Made by a program: the position numbers and the translations under genes | Assembly: GCF_003012745.1 (NCBI RefSeq) | Contig: NZ_PXYK01000014.1 | Coordinates: forward strand, 97,952 to 161,951 | Direction of reading: 5' to 3' | From: Kumtagia ephedrae | Lineage (GTDB): Bacteria > Pseudomonadota > Alphaproteobacteria > Rhizobiales > Rhizobiaceae | Length of the DNA: 64,000 nt | Shown here: positions 1-9,889 of the stretch, piece after piece | How the letters are laid out: each line of letters starts with the position of its first letter | How positions within the stretch are numbered: position 1 is the stretch's first letter | Notes under the pieces: model-generated | Databases searched by the model: none | What the model was told of the DNA's origin: nothing | What the model saw: the letters and a program-made list of their open reading frames with translations, nothing else

Positions 1-2
1 TC

Positions 3-965
3 CCGCCGTCGCTGCCTTTCGTCATCTACGGCATGATGGCCAATGTCTCGATCGGCGCCCTGTTCATGGCCGGCATCCTGCCGGGCATCGTGATGACCGT
101 GCTGATGATGATCACGGTCGCGGTCTTCGCCTACCGCAAGGGCTGGGGCTCGGACACGCCGTTCGAGCTGCGCCGGCTGGCCGGCGCGTCCCTCGAAATC
201 GTCGTCGTGCTGTGCTTCCCGCTGGCGGTCTACATCCTCGTGCTGGCGGGTCTGTCGATCAACCTCGCCGTCCTCGTCGGGCTGGCGGCGCTGGTGGCGC
301 TGGACTGGTATTTCGACTTCTCGGCTGTCATGGCGCTGATGACGCCGGTGCTGTTGATCGGCGGCATGACGATGGGCTGGTTCACGCCGACCGAAGCCGC
401 CGTCGCCGCCGTCATCTGGTCGCTGTTCCTCGGCCTGGTGCGCTACCGCACCATGACGCTGAGGACGCTGGCCAAGGCGAGCTTCGACACGATCGAGACG
501 ACCGCCTCGGTGCTGTTCATCGTCACTGCCGCATCGATCTTCGCCTGGCTGCTGACGGTGAGCCAGGCGGCGGCGCTGTTCTCCGACTTCATGTTCTCGC
601 TCACCGACAACTGGTGGACGTTCCTGATCCTGGTGAACGTGCTGCTGCTGATCGTCGGCGCCTTCCTCGACACCATTGCCGCGATCTCCATCCTCGTGCC
701 GATCCTCATGCCGATCGCCGCGCGCTACGGCGTCGATCCGGTGCATCTCGGGCTGATCATCACGCTCAACCTGATGATCGGGCTGCTGACGCCGCCGGTC
801 GGCATGATCCTGTTCGTGCTGTCGCGCATCTCGAAGCTATCGGTCGAGCGCACGACGATGGCGATCCTGCCCTGGCTGACGCCGCTGTTCATCGCGCTGA
901 TGATCATCACCTTCATTCCGGCCGTCACGCTGTGGCTGCCCACCCAGCTCGGACTCATCAGATGA
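3..965 (+). CDS. dctM: TRAP transporter large permease, DctM subunit (5' truncated)
   Basis: The reading frame is open from the window edge, so the N-terminal part is missing and about 320 residues remain. It is the large membrane subunit of a tripartite, substrate-binding-protein-dependent uptake system driven by an ion gradient. The visible part has about eight hydrophobic segments and the late DctM motif with NLMIGLLTPPVGMILFV, typical of the family C-terminus. The first in-frame ATG at 33 is internal, because family-like sequence (PPSLPFVIYG) precedes it. The stop overlaps the next start as ATGA, so it is translationally coupled to a polyol/aldonate dehydrogenase. That pairing suggests uptake of a sugar acid, but the substrate is inferred from context only. 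Confidence 0.93.
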   Translation, partial: PPSLPFVIYGMMANVSIGALFMAGILPGIVMTVLMMITVAVFAYRKGWGSDTPFELRRLAGASLEIVVVLCFPLAVYILVLAGLSINLAVLVGLAALVALDWYFDFSAVMALMTPVLLIGGMTMGWFTPTEAAVAAVIWSLFLGLVRYRTMTLRTLAKASFDTIETTASVLFIVTAASIFAWLLTVSQAAALFSDFMFSLTDNWWTFLILVNVLLLIVGAFLDTIAAISILVPILMPIAARYGVDPVHLGLIITLNLMIGLLTPPVGMILFVLSRISKLSVERTTMAILPWLTPLFIALMIITFIPAVTLWLPTQLGLIR

Positions 966-2014
966 CCGCCACCCTCTCCACCGCCGCGACGCTGTTTGCG
1001 CCGGAAGACCTCCGCCTGGTCGAGCGCGACCTCGGCCCGCTGGCGCCGGGCATGGTGCGCATCCGGTTCGGGGCCGGCGGCATCTGCGGCTCCGACCTTC
1101 ACTATTTCCGCCATGCCCGCACCGGCGACTTCGTCGTGACCTCGCCGCTCATCCTCGGCCACGAGGTCGCCGGCGAGATCGTCGAGATCGCCGGCGAGGC
1201 GAAGGGACTGGCGGTCGGCGACCACGTCGCCGTCAACCCGTCGCGCTGGTGCGGCACCTGCCGGCACTGCCGCGACGGCCGCCCGAATCTCTGCGACAAC
1301 ATCTATTTCATGGGTTCGGCGTCGAAGACGCCGCACATGCAGGGCGGCTTCGCCAGCCTGTTCGACGCCATCCCGGCGCAATGCGTGAAGGTGCCGAAGG
1401 AGCTGCCGCTGGCGTCGGCGGCGCTGGCCGAGCCCTTCGCCGTCGGGCTGCACGCAGTGGCGCGCGCCGGCTCGGTCGAGGGCAGGCACGTCGCCCCGTT
1501 CGGCGCCGGGCCGATCGGCCTGCTGTGCATGCTGGCGGCGCGGCTGGCCGGCGCGGATCAGGTGACGATGATCGACATCGCGGCGGCACCGCTCGCCTTC
1601 GCCAGGGCGCTCGGCGCCGACCGCGCCGTCGATGTCGCTGCCAATGGCGCCATGCTCGCCGAGATCGCGGCCGACTCGCCGATCGACGTCGCCCTGGAAA
1701 CCTCGGGCACCGCGGCCGGGCTGGCTTCGGCCATCCGCACGGTGCGGCGGGGCGGCACGGTGGTGCAGGTGGGCAATCTTCCGGGCGGCGACATGCCGGT
1801 ACCGGCCAACGCCATCATGGCCAAGGAGCTCGACGTCAGGGGCACCTTCCGCTTCGGCGAGGAGTTCTCGCAGGCCGTCGACCTCATCGTCTCGGGCGCC
1901 GTCGACGTCGGGCGGCTGATTACGGCCCACAGGCCGCTACGTGATGCGCCAGACGCTTTCCGGCTGGCGCTCGATCGCAGCCGCAGCGTAAAGGTCGTGC
2001 TCACGGCGGACTAA
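962..2014 (+). CDS. L-idonate 5-dehydrogenase-like zinc alcohol dehydrogenase
   Basis: A 350-aa medium-chain dehydrogenase. The N-terminal GroES-like domain carries the catalytic zinc signature GGICGSDLHYF and GHEVAGEI. A structural zinc cluster follows (CGTCRHCRDGRPNLC), then a Rossmann domain with GAGPIG. Overall sequence is closest to L-idonate 5-dehydrogenase, which oxidises L-idonate to 5-keto-D-gluconate with NAD(P). The start overlaps the TRAP permease stop by four bases, so transporter and enzyme form one operon that probably imports and oxidises an aldonate. Polyol dehydrogenases of the same family are the main alternative, and exact substrate specificity cannot be read from sequence. 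Confidence 0.85.
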   Translation: MTATLSTAATLFAPEDLRLVERDLGPLAPGMVRIRFGAGGICGSDLHYFRHARTGDFVVTSPLILGHEVAGEIVEIAGEAKGLAVGDHVAVNPSRWCGTCRHCRDGRPNLCDNIYFMGSASKTPHMQGGFASLFDAIPAQCVKVPKELPLASAALAEPFAVGLHAVARAGSVEGRHVAPFGAGPIGLLCMLAARLAGADQVTMIDIAAAPLAFARALGADRAVDVAANGAMLAEIAADSPIDVALETSGTAAGLASAIRTVRRGGTVVQVGNLPGGDMPVPANAIMAKELDVRGTFRFGEEFSQAVDLIVSGAVDVGRLITAHRPLRDAPDAFRLALDRSRSVKVVLTAD

Positions 2015-2028
2015 GACGGCGGGCGGGA

Positions 2029-2925
2029 TTGACCACGGGAAACACCGGCAACACGGCACGGCTGGGCATCGCCATGATGCTCGCCGGAGTCCTGCTGTTC
2101 TCGCTCAACGACGTGCTCGGTAAATGGCTGGTCGCCACCTATTCGGTCGGCCAGGTGCTGCTCATCCGCAGCGCCGCCGCGCTTGCGGTGCTGCTGCCCT
2201 TCCTGTGGCAGGCCGGCTGGCGGCCGCTGGTGCGGGTCGAGCGGCCGGGTATGCAGGCGGCGCGCGTCATCCTCTCCTCCGCCGAGGTCTACGCCTTCTA
2301 TTTCGCGGTCGCCTACATGCCACTCGCCGACGCCATGACCTACTGGCTGGCGGCGCCCATCTACGTCGCGGCGCTGTCGCCCTTCCTGCTTGGCGAGAAG
2401 GTCGGCTGGCGGCGCTGGACGGCGATCTTCCTCGGCTTCTGCGGCGTGGTGGTGGCGCTGGAGCCCTCGGCCGCGACGCTGACCCCGCCGGCGCTGATCG
2501 CCATCCTCGGCAGCTTCTCCTTCGCCTTCATGATGCTGTCGGGCAGGGCGCTGCGCGGCACGCCGGACCTCACGCTGGTATTCTGGCAGATGGCCGGAGC
2601 CGGCCTGCTCGGCCTGGCAACCGCCTCCTTCGGCTGGGTGACGCCCAGCGGCTTCGACCTGTTCCTTCTCGCCTTCCTCGGCGCGGTGGCCATGGTGGCG
2701 CATGTCTGCATCAACCGGGCGCTGAAGCTCGCCGACGCGGCGACCGTGGTGCCCTTCCAGTACACGCTGCTGTTCTGGGCAATCCTGTTCGGCTGGCTGG
2801 TGTTCGGCGACGTGCCGCGCCTCAACATGCTCGTCGGCGCGGCGATCATCGTCGCGGCGGGGCTGTTCATCTTCTTCCGCGAGCAGAAGCTGAAGAGGAC
2901 TGCGGCGGAAGTGATGGAGGTTTAG
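2029..2925 (+). CDS. DMT-superfamily (EamA) permease
   Basis: A 298-aa inner-membrane protein with ten predicted hydrophobic helices arranged as two EamA repeats, the usual drug/metabolite transporter length. The longest frame begins at a TTG 14 bp after the upstream dehydrogenase stop, behind a purine-rich stretch. The alternative ATG at 2074 would remove 15 hydrophilic residues and is equally acceptable. It probably belongs to the same operon as the TRAP permease and dehydrogenase. EamA proteins export or import small metabolites and the substrate is not predictable here. Its 3' end overlaps the convergent PIN toxin gene by four bases. Confidence 0.85.
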   Translation: MTTGNTGNTARLGIAMMLAGVLLFSLNDVLGKWLVATYSVGQVLLIRSAAALAVLLPFLWQAGWRPLVRVERPGMQAARVILSSAEVYAFYFAVAYMPLADAMTYWLAAPIYVAALSPFLLGEKVGWRRWTAIFLGFCGVVVALEPSAATLTPPALIAILGSFSFAFMMLSGRALRGTPDLTLVFWQMAGAGLLGLATASFGWVTPSGFDLFLLAFLGAVAMVAHVCINRALKLADAATVVPFQYTLLFWAILFGWLVFGDVPRLNMLVGAAIIVAAGLFIFFREQKLKRTAAEVMEV

Positions 2926-3323
2926 GCGCTCCAGGGGTTGAACAGCGCAACACCCGTGTCACGAAAATCGGCGACGTTGCGGGTGACGACCGCCACGCCA
3001 TGGACGATGGCAGTCGCGGCAATAAGCCCGTCCGCCGTGCCACGCGTCCTGATCGCGTCGATCCGACCCCATTCCACGGCAACCTGATCGTCGATGTCGA
3101 GTACTCGGTCACGGTATTGCAGCCGCAGGCCCTCAAGCCATCGCTCGAGATAGCGGGCTGCGGCAGGGTCTCGTCGCCGTTTCTGATGGACGCCGCTCGC
3201 GATCTCGCCGAGCGTGACGACGCTCAGCCAAAGGCCATCGTGCTCATGCGCGACGAGCCACCGGACTACGGCCGGATCGCTCTTTCGCGCCGCCGACACG
3301 ACGTTGGTGTCGAGCAGAAACAT
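2922..3323 (-). CDS. PIN-domain ribonuclease toxin (VapC/FitB type)
   Basis: A 133-aa single-domain PIN protein. The acidic metal-binding set is visible: D5 in LLDTN, E40 in LGEIASG, D98 in TADGLIAATA and D119 near the C-terminus. This predicts a Mg-dependent endoribonuclease, usually acting on tRNA or rRNA in VapBC systems. The ATG follows directly on the stop codon of the antitoxin gene with no spacing, so the two are co-translated. The toxin gene ends inside the last codons of the convergent EamA gene. The DTNVVS start and partner type point to the FitB-like PIN branch. The family call is strong; the RNA target is unknown. Confidence 0.93.
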   Translation of the reverse strand: MFLLDTNVVSAARKSDPAVVRWLVAHEHDGLWLSVVTLGEIASGVHQKRRRDPAAARYLERWLEGLRLQYRDRVLDIDDQVAVEWGRIDAIRTRGTADGLIAATAIVHGVAVVTRNVADFRDTGVALFNPWSA

Positions 3324-3581
3324 CTAGTCGAGATCGACGTCGCGAGGGCCGGACTTGTTGCGGCGGTTGACGTCCGCGACAAACTCGTCGTCCCATTCGG
3401 GTCCGGTCAGCAGGAATTCGGCCAGGGAAGGCCGATGCTCGAGCAACTGCTTGTACTGGTCGACAGCAATCACCACGACCGCCGGCTCTCCACGCAGCGT
3501 GACCGTCTGAGGTCCTTCCGTGCGTGCCTTCTGGACCACTTTGGAGAAATTGTTCTTGGCGTCCTGCAGATGCCAGTTCAT
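3324..3581 (-). CDS. Phd/YefM-family antitoxin
   Basis: An 85-aa antitoxin that begins MNWHLQDAKNNFSKVV, the classic Phd/YefM N-terminal DNA-binding segment. It continues with RGEPAVVVIAVDQYKQL and an acidic, presumably disordered toxin-binding tail. The ATG at 3581 is preferred over the TTG at 3599, because the longer form would start inside a perfect palindrome that is the likely operator. It lies immediately upstream of the PIN toxin and should both neutralise it and repress the operon. The pairing of a Phd-type antitoxin with a PIN toxin is a common hybrid module. Confidence 0.92.
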   Translation of the reverse strand: MNWHLQDAKNNFSKVVQKARTEGPQTVTLRGEPAVVVIAVDQYKQLLEHRPSLAEFLLTGPEWDDEFVADVNRRNKSGPRDVDLD

Positions 3582-3591
3582 CGAAAGATAC

Positions 3592-3608
3592 CTAGCCAAC
3601 CTGGCTAG
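3592..3608. promoter_or_regulatory. Palindromic operator of the Phd/PIN toxin-antitoxin module
   Basis: A perfect inverted repeat, CTAGCCA-ACC-TGGCTAG, ends 10 bp upstream of the antitoxin ATG. Position and symmetry fit autoregulatory binding by the Phd-type antitoxin. Assignment as an operator is inference from location. Confidence 0.6.
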
Positions 3609-3645
3609 CTAGATAGCACTTCCTGCGGTCAGCTTCAATGACGGC

Positions 3646-4308
3646 TCACCGCGCCCCGAAAATCGCCGAGCCGACACGCACGCTGGTGGCGCCGAAGGCG
3701 ATCGCCAGTTCGTAGTCGCCGGACATGCCCATCGACAGTTTTTCGACACCGGCCTGCCGCGCCAGCTTTTCCAGCAGGGCGAAATGCGGGCCGGGATTCT
3801 CGTCGATCGGCGGGATGCACATCAGGCCTTCGACCGCCAGGCCATGGACCTCGCGGCAGCGCGCGACGAAGGCAACCGCCTCGCGCGGCTCGATGCCTGC
3901 CTTTTGCGGCTCCGAGCCGGTGTTCACCTGGACGTACAGTTTTGGCGCCTTGCCTTGCTTCTGAATTTCCTTGGCGAGTTCGGCAGCGATTTTTTCCCGG
4001 TCGATCGTCTCGATGACGTCGAACAAAGCCACGGCCTCTTTGGCCTTGTTGGACTGCAACGGGCCGATCAGATGCAGCTCGATGTCCGGGAACTCAGCCT
4101 TCAATGCCGGCCATTTGCCCTGCGCTTCCTGCACGCGGTTCTCGCCGAACACGCGCTGCCCGGCTTCGATGACCGGGCGAATATCCGCGGCGTCGAAGGT
4201 TTTGGAAACGGCAACCAGCGTGACGCTGCCGGCCGCGCGCCTTGCCTCGCGCTCCGCCGCGGCGATTTTCGCTTTCACTTCCGCCAGCCGGGAAACTGCG
4301 TCGCTCAT
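3646..4308 (-). CDS. yggS: YggS/PROSC-family pyridoxal phosphate homeostasis protein
   Basis: A 220-aa single-domain alanine-racemase-fold protein of the COG0325 family. K36 in LVAVSKTF is the expected PLP-binding lysine. Other family blocks are visible: FGENRVQEAQGKW, LHLIGPLQSNK and LSMGMSGDYELAI near the C-terminus. The family buffers PLP and has no known catalytic reaction; loss disturbs amino-acid and vitamin B6 metabolism in other bacteria. It is a single gene, divergent from leuS across about 140 bp. The start at 4308 gives the normal family length. Confidence 0.95.
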   Translation of the reverse strand: MSDAVSRLAEVKAKIAAAEREARRAAGSVTLVAVSKTFDAADIRPVIEAGQRVFGENRVQEAQGKWPALKAEFPDIELHLIGPLQSNKAKEAVALFDVIETIDREKIAAELAKEIQKQGKAPKLYVQVNTGSEPQKAGIEPREAVAFVARCREVHGLAVEGLMCIPPIDENPGPHFALLEKLARQAGVEKLSMGMSGDYELAIAFGATSVRVGSAIFGAR

Positions 4309-4445
4309 GCCTCACCCAAAGGAGAAATGGCCTCAAGTTAAACGTGACTTCCGCGTTTGAAGGGGAAAAAATTTGACGCCCCCGGCAAACCATGGTGAAG
4401 GTCCGCCGAACCATTTTGCCCGTCTTATCCAGCGAAATCCCGACA

Positions 4446-7094
4446 ATGGCAACCGAACGCTACAATCCGCGCGCATCCGAGCCCAAATGGCAGAAGGCCT
4501 GGGACGCGGCAAAGCTCTTCGAGACGAAGAACGACGACCCGCGCGAGAAATACTACGTGCTGGAGATGTTCCCCTATCCGTCGGGGCGCATCCATATGGG
4601 CCATGTGCGCAATTATACGATGGGCGACGTGGTTGCCCGCTTCCAGCGGGCCCGCGGCAAGAACGTGCTGCACCCGATGGGCTGGGACGCCTTCGGCCTG
4701 CCGGCGGAGAACGCGGCGCGCGACAACAAGGTCAACCCGCGCGACTGGACCTACGCCAACATCGAGACGATGAAGGGCCAGCTGAAGACCATGGGCCTGT
4801 CGCTGGACTGGGCGCGCGAGATCGCCACCTGCGATCCTTCCTACTACAGGCACCAGCAGAAACTGTTCCTGGATTTCTGGAAGGCCGGGCTGGTCGAGCG
4901 CCGATCGGCCAAGGTCAACTGGGATCCGGTCGACATGACCGTGCTCGCCAACGAGCAGGTGATCGACGGCAGGGGTTGGCGCTCGGGCGCGCCGGTCGAG
5001 CAGCGCGACCTGACGCAGTGGTTCTTCAAGATCACGGCGATGAGCCAGGAACTGCTGGACAGCCTCGACACGCTGGAGCGCTGGCCGGAGAAGGTCAAGC
5101 TGATGCAGGCCAACTGGATTGGCCGTTCCGAGGGCCTGCTGATCCGCTGGCCGCTGGCCGCGGACACCGCGCCGGCCGGCGAGAGCGAGCTGGAGGTCTA
5201 CACCACCCGCCCGGACACCATCTTCGGCGCCTCCTTCATGGCGATCGCCGCGGACCATCCGCTGGCCAGGAAGGCGGCGGAGGGCAATCCGCAGCTCGCC
5301 GCCTTCATCGACGAGATCCGGCATCGCGGCACCTCGGCCGCCGAGCTGGAGACTGCCGAGAAGAAGGGTTTCGACACAGGCATCCGCGTCGTGCATCCGT
5401 TCGATCCGAGCTGGAGGCTTCCCGTCTACGTCGCCAATTTCGTGCTGATGGACTACGGCACGGGGGCGATCTTCGGCTGCCCGTCGGGCGACCAGCGCGA
5501 CCTCGACTTCGCCAACAAATACGGCCTGCCGGTGGTGCCGGTGGTGATGCCGGAGGATGCCGATGAGAAGACTTTTTCGATCACCGAGGAGGCCTATGTC
5601 GACGACGGCTTGATGATCAATTCGCGCTTCCTCGACGGCATGAAGCCGAAAGCGGCGTTCGATGAAGTGGCGGACCGGCTGGCAGCCGTGTCGATCGGCA
5701 ACCGGCCGATGGGCGAGCGAAAAGTGCAGTTCCGGCTGCGCGACTGGCTGATTTCGCGCCAGCGCTACTGGGGCTGCCCGATCCCGGTCATCCATTGCGA
5801 CGATTGCGGCTCGCTGCCGGTGCCCGACAGCGCGCTGCCGATTGAACTGCCGGCCGACGTCTCCTTCGACAAGCCCGGCAACCCGCTCGACCATCATCCG
5901 AGCTGGAAGCATGCCGACTGCCCGAATTGCGGCAAGCCGGCGCGGCGCGACACCGACACGATGGACACGTTCGTCGATTCGTCCTGGTATTTCGCGCGCT
6001 TCACCGATCCGTGGAACGAGGCGGCGCCGACCACTCTGCCGGCGGTCGACGGCAAAAAAGGCTGGCTGCCGGTCAACCAGTATATCGGCGGCATCGAGCA
6101 CGCGATCCTGCACCTGCTCTATTCGCGCTTCTATATGCGCGCCATGAAGGCGACCGGCCATGTCAGCGACGTCGAGGAGCCGTTCGAGGGCCTGTTCACG
6201 CAAGGCATGGTCGTGCACGAAACGTATCGCCTGCCGGAAGGCTGGATCACGCCGGCCGAGGTGAAGGTCGAGGAGGTCGACGGCGTTCGCCGCGCCACGC
6301 TGATCAAGGACGGCGCGCCCGTCGAGATCGGCGCGATCGAGAAGATGTCGAAGTCGCGCAAGAACGTGGTCGACCCGGACGACATCATCGCCAGCTACGG
6401 CGCCGACACGGCGCGCTGGTTCATGCTGTCGGATTCGCCGCCCGAGCGCGACGTGATCTGGACGGAAGCTGGGGTCGAGGGCGCGTATCGCTTCGTCCAG
6501 CGCGTCTGGCGGCTGGTGTCGGAGGCCGCGCCGGTCGTTGCCGGGGTGACCCCTGCCGACGCCTCGGAAGGCGAGGCCGGCGCCTTGTCCAAGGTCGCGC
6601 ACAAGACGCTGAAGGCGGTCGGCGAGGACATCGACCGGCTCGGCTTCAACAAGGCGGTGGCGCGCATCTACGACCTGACCAACAAGATCAGTGCCTTTCT
6701 GGGTTCGTCGTCGGACGGGACGGACGGAGCGGCGAAGCTGGCTTCCGCCGATGCCGCGGCGCTGCGCCAGGCGATGGAGTTCCTGCTGTCGATGATCGCG
6801 CCGATGATGCCGCACCTGGCCGAGGAGTGCTGGGCGGCGCTGGGCGGCGAGGGGCTGATCGCCGAGCGGCCGTGGCCGGCCTTCGACCCGGCCCTGACGG
6901 TGGACAACGAGATCGTCTACCCCGTGCAGATCAACGGCAAGAAGCGCGGCGACTTGACGATCGCACGCGACGCAGATCAAGCTGCGGTGGAGAAGGCAGC
7001 ACTTGCGCTCGAGGTCGTGCAGAAGGCACTCGAGGGCAAGGTGCCGCGCAAGGTGATCGTGGTGCCGCAAAGGATCGTCAATGTCGTTGCCTGA
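4446..7094 (+). CDS. leuS: Leucyl-tRNA synthetase
   Basis: An 882-aa class I aminoacyl-tRNA synthetase that charges tRNA-Leu. The HIGH-type motif HMGH is at residues 50-53 in [16 protein letters not shown], and KMSKS is at about 633-637. The CP1 editing domain lies between ([12 protein letters not shown]), followed by the zinc/insert region with paired cysteines near residue 480 and a C-terminal anticodon-binding region. The ATG at 4446 ([13 protein letters not shown]) is chosen over the upstream in-frame ATG at 4392, because conserved sequence starts here. It is followed with a 14-bp overlap by lptE, the usual alphaproteobacterial order. Confidence 0.98.
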   Translation: MATERYNPRASEPKWQKAWDAAKLFETKNDDPREKYYVLEMFPYPSGRIHMGHVRNYTMGDVVARFQRARGKNVLHPMGWDAFGLPAENAARDNKVNPRDWTYANIETMKGQLKTMGLSLDWAREIATCDPSYYRHQQKLFLDFWKAGLVERRSAKVNWDPVDMTVLANEQVIDGRGWRSGAPVEQRDLTQWFFKITAMSQELLDSLDTLERWPEKVKLMQANWIGRSEGLLIRWPLAADTAPAGESELEVYTTRPDTIFGASFMAIAADHPLARKAAEGNPQLAAFIDEIRHRGTSAAELETAEKKGFDTGIRVVHPFDPSWRLPVYVANFVLMDYGTGAIFGCPSGDQRDLDFANKYGLPVVPVVMPEDADEKTFSITEEAYVDDGLMINSRFLDGMKPKAAFDEVADRLAAVSIGNRPMGERKVQFRLRDWLISRQRYWGCPIPVIHCDDCGSLPVPDSALPIELPADVSFDKPGNPLDHHPSWKHADCPNCGKPARRDTDTMDTFVDSSWYFARFTDPWNEAAPTTLPAVDGKKGWLPVNQYIGGIEHAILHLLYSRFYMRAMKATGHVSDVEEPFEGLFTQGMVVHETYRLPEGWITPAEVKVEEVDGVRRATLIKDGAPVEIGAIEKMSKSRKNVVDPDDIIASYGADTARWFMLSDSPPERDVIWTEAGVEGAYRFVQRVWRLVSEAAPVVAGVTPADASEGEAGALSKVAHKTLKAVGEDIDRLGFNKAVARIYDLTNKISAFLGSSSDGTDGAAKLASADAAALRQAMEFLLSMIAPMMPHLAEECWAALGGEGLIAERPWPAFDPALTVDNEIVYPVQINGKKRGDLTIARDADQAAVEKAALALEVVQKALEGKVPRKVIVVPQRIVNVVA

Positions 7095-7641
7095 TCGCCG
7101 GACTGCCCGCCCCTCGTTCCGCCGCACCGGCACCGTCGCACTGTTCGCGGCGCTGGCGCTGGCGTCCGCCTGCACGGTGCGGCCGCTCTATTCGGACGCG
7201 AGCCTGGAGACGGGCGCGGTCCCGGGAGCCCAGGAGGGGCTGAGGCAGATCGCCATCGACCCGGTCAATACGCGCTACGGCCAGCGGCTTCGCAACGACC
7301 TGATCTTCCTGCTCAACGGCGGCGCCGGCCAGCCGGAACAGCCGAAATACAAGATGACACTGAACGCCACCGTGCTGGTGCTCAACGAGGCGGTGATCTC
7401 GGTCGGCGACGAGAACCGGCCGTCGGCCGCCTCGCTGCACATGACCGGCAGCTATGTGCTGACCGATCTCACCACGGGCAAGCCCGTCGCCAACGGCTCG
7501 CGCACCATTCCCGCCTCCTACGACCAGCCGACACAGGAATTCGCGAACCTGCGCGCCCGGCGCGACGCCGAGGACCGCGCCGCCCGCGAGCTGGCCGAGC
7601 TGCTCAGGCTCGACATCGCCCAGAAACTGGCGAAGCTCTGA
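7081..7641 (+). CDS. lptE: LPS-assembly lipoprotein LptE
   Basis: A 186-aa lipoprotein with a cleavable signal and a lipobox-like cysteine in [12 protein letters not shown]. LptE sits in the outer membrane as a plug of the LptD beta-barrel and helps to insert lipopolysaccharide in the outer leaflet. The length and the TVRPLYSD start are typical of the alphaproteobacterial form. It overlaps the leuS end by 14 bases and is probably co-transcribed. In related genomes this gene is normally followed by holA (DNA polymerase III delta). Here priA follows instead. Confidence 0.88.
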   Translation: MSLPDRRTARPSFRRTGTVALFAALALASACTVRPLYSDASLETGAVPGAQEGLRQIAIDPVNTRYGQRLRNDLIFLLNGGAGQPEQPKYKMTLNATVLVLNEAVISVGDENRPSAASLHMTGSYVLTDLTTGKPVANGSRTIPASYDQPTQEFANLRARRDAEDRAARELAELLRLDIAQKLAKL

Positions 7642-7708
7642 CGATCTACTGGCGCACGCAAACGCTGTCTCTTTTCCTTCCCCGCAAGTCGGGGCAAGGT
7701 CGCTCATC

Positions 7709-9889
7709 ATGAAACGAGATTCGCAGACCGGCGCGGTGCCCGTGATGGTGCCGGTGCCGGCGGAAGCGCCTTACACCTATGCGGTGCCGGCCGGCATGAC
7801 GGTCGAGCCCGGCTCGATCGTGCGGGTGCCGCTCGGCCCGCGCCTGGTCGCCGGCATCGTCTGGGACGGCGACGGTGGCGCGGTCGACGCGAAGAAGCTG
7901 CGGCCGATCGATCACGTGTTCGACTGCCCGCCGGTGCCCGAGCCGATGCGCCGGTTCATCGACTGGGTCGCGACCTACACGCTGTCGGCGCCCGGCATGG
8001 TGGCGCGCATGATCCTGCGCGCGCCGGAAGCCTTCGATCCGGAGCCCTGGATCGAAGGGCTGAAGCGCACGGATGCCGAGCCGGGCCGCCTCACCGAAGC
8101 GCGGGCGCGCGTCCTGGAGCTTGCCGGCGACGGCCTTGCCTGGACCCGCTCGGGCCTGGCGCATGCCGCCGGCGTCTCCTCCTCGGTGATCGACGGGCTG
8201 AAGGCGCAGGGCGTGCTCGCCGCCGAGATGATCCCGCCGCGGCCGGTCGTGGCACCTCCAGACCCGACCTATGGCGGCGGCAGGCTGAGCCCCGAGCAGG
8301 CGGACGGCGCGGCCGAGCTGTGCCGGACCGTCGCCGAGGATCGCTTCAGCGTCACGCTGATCGATGGCGTCACCGGCTCCGGCAAGACCGAGGTGTATTT
8401 CGAGGCGGTGGCGGCCGCGCTCGCACAGGGCCGGCAGGTGCTCATCCTGCTGCCGGAGATCGCGCTGACCCAGGCATTCCTCGAGCGTTTCCAGGACCGC
8501 TTCGGCGCCAAGCCGGCCGAGTGGCACTCGGACCTGCCGCCGCGCATGCGAGAGCGCGTCTGGCGGCAGGTGGCGGAAGGCCAGACCCGCGTCGTGGCCG
8601 GCGCGCGCTCGGCGCTCTACCTGCCTTTCCCGAAGCTCGGCCTGATCGTCGTCGACGAGGAGCACGACCCGGCCTTCAAGCAGGAGGACCGCGTCTTCTA
8701 CAGCGCCCGCGACATGGCCGTGGTGCGCGCGCATATAGGCGGCTTCCCGGCGATCCTCGCCTCGGCGACGCCATCGGTGGAAAGCCGCGTCAACGCCGAC
8801 CAGGGCCGCTACCGGCGCATCGCCCTGCCGTCGCGGTTCGCCGATGCGGCGCTTCCCGACATCCGCGCCGTCGACCTGCGCCGTGCGCCGCCGGCGCGGG
8901 GCGGCTTCCTCTCGCCGGTGCTGGTCGAGCAGGTGCGGCGGACGGTGGAGCGCGGCGAGCAGGCGCTGCTCTTCCTCAACCGGCGCGGCTATGCGCCGCT
9001 GACGCTCTGCCGCGTCTGCGGGCACCGATTCCAGTGCCCGTCCTGCTCGGCCTGGCTGGTGGAGCACCGTTTCCGCGGCCAACTGCTCTGCCATCATTGC
9101 GGCCATCACGAGCCGCGGCCGGAGGCCTGTCCGGAATGCGGCACCTTCGATCATCTCGCCGCCTGCGGGCCCGGCATCGAGCGCATCGCCGAGGAGGTGG
9201 TCGGGCATTTTCCGGAGGCGCGCACCATCGTGCTGTCCTCCGACATGCTGGGCGGGGTGAAGCGGCTGCGGCTCGAGCTCGACGCCATCGCCAAGGGCGA
9301 GGCCGACATCGTCATCGGCACGCAGCTCGTGGCCAAGGGTCACAATTTCCCGAACATGACGCTGGTCGGCGTGGTCGATGCCGACCTCGGCCTTGCCAAT
9401 GGCGACCCGCGCGCCGCCGAGCGTACCTTCCAATTGCTCAGCCAGGTCACAGGGCGGGCCGGGCGCACCGGCAAGAAGAGCCTCGGCCTGCTGCAGACCT
9501 TCCAGCCCGACCATCCGGTGATGCGGGCGCTGGTGTCGGGCGACGCCGCGGCCTTCTACGAGCGCGAGATCGCCGAGCGCGAGCGCTCCGGCCTGCCGCC
9601 CTTCGGCCGGCTGGCCGGCATCGTCGTCAGCGCCGAGACGCGGGCCGAGGCGGACGGCCATGCGCGCGGCCTGCGCCGCGCCGCGCCGCCCGCCCACGAC
9701 ATCAGCGTGCTCGGCCCGGCGGAAGCGCCGCTGGCGCTGATCGCCGGCCGCCACCGCTTCCGCCTGCTCGTCCATGGCGAGCGGCGATCCGACATGCAGG
9801 GATTTCTGCGCACGCTTCTCGCCAACGGGCCGAAGCCGCGCGGTTCTATCCGCGTGCAGGTCGACATCGATCCGCAGAGCTTTCTGTGA
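7709..9889 (+). CDS. priA: Primosomal protein N' (PriA helicase)
   Basis: A 726-aa superfamily 2 DNA helicase that restarts stalled replication forks. The order is an N-terminal DNA-binding domain, Walker A (GVTGSGKTE near residue 220), a DEEHD box near 315, RRGYAP, then the zinc-binding insert with four CxxC pairs (CRVCGHRFQCPSC, CHHCGH, CPECG). Helicase motifs V and VI follow (IGTQLVAKGHNFPNMTLV, QVTGRAGRTGKK). All motifs are intact, so the gene is functional. In many relatives priA lies beside the ATP synthase operon; its place behind lptE suggests a rearrangement. Confidence 0.96.
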   Translation: MKRDSQTGAVPVMVPVPAEAPYTYAVPAGMTVEPGSIVRVPLGPRLVAGIVWDGDGGAVDAKKLRPIDHVFDCPPVPEPMRRFIDWVATYTLSAPGMVARMILRAPEAFDPEPWIEGLKRTDAEPGRLTEARARVLELAGDGLAWTRSGLAHAAGVSSSVIDGLKAQGVLAAEMIPPRPVVAPPDPTYGGGRLSPEQADGAAELCRTVAEDRFSVTLIDGVTGSGKTEVYFEAVAAALAQGRQVLILLPEIALTQAFLERFQDRFGAKPAEWHSDLPPRMRERVWRQVAEGQTRVVAGARSALYLPFPKLGLIVVDEEHDPAFKQEDRVFYSARDMAVVRAHIGGFPAILASATPSVESRVNADQGRYRRIALPSRFADAALPDIRAVDLRRAPPARGGFLSPVLVEQVRRTVERGEQALLFLNRRGYAPLTLCRVCGHRFQCPSCSAWLVEHRFRGQLLCHHCGHHEPRPEACPECGTFDHLAACGPGIERIAEEVVGHFPEARTIVLSSDMLGGVKRLRLELDAIAKGEADIVIGTQLVAKGHNFPNMTLVGVVDADLGLANGDPRAAERTFQLLSQVTGRAGRTGKKSLGLLQTFQPDHPVMRALVSGDAAAFYEREIAERERSGLPPFGRLAGIVVSAETRAEADGHARGLRRAAPPAHDISVLGPAEAPLALIAGRHRFRLLVHGERRSDMQGFLRTLLANGPKPRGSIRVQVDIDPQSFL

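Noticed and set aside
4425..7175. A 916-aa open frame on the minus strand
   Set aside because: It is antisense to leuS, whose motifs are complete. Long shadow frames are expected in GC-rich DNA.
7681..7710. Short CCCCG/CGGGG inverted repeat between lptE and priA
   Set aside because: The stem is only five base pairs and has no T-run, too weak to call a terminator or a repeat copy.
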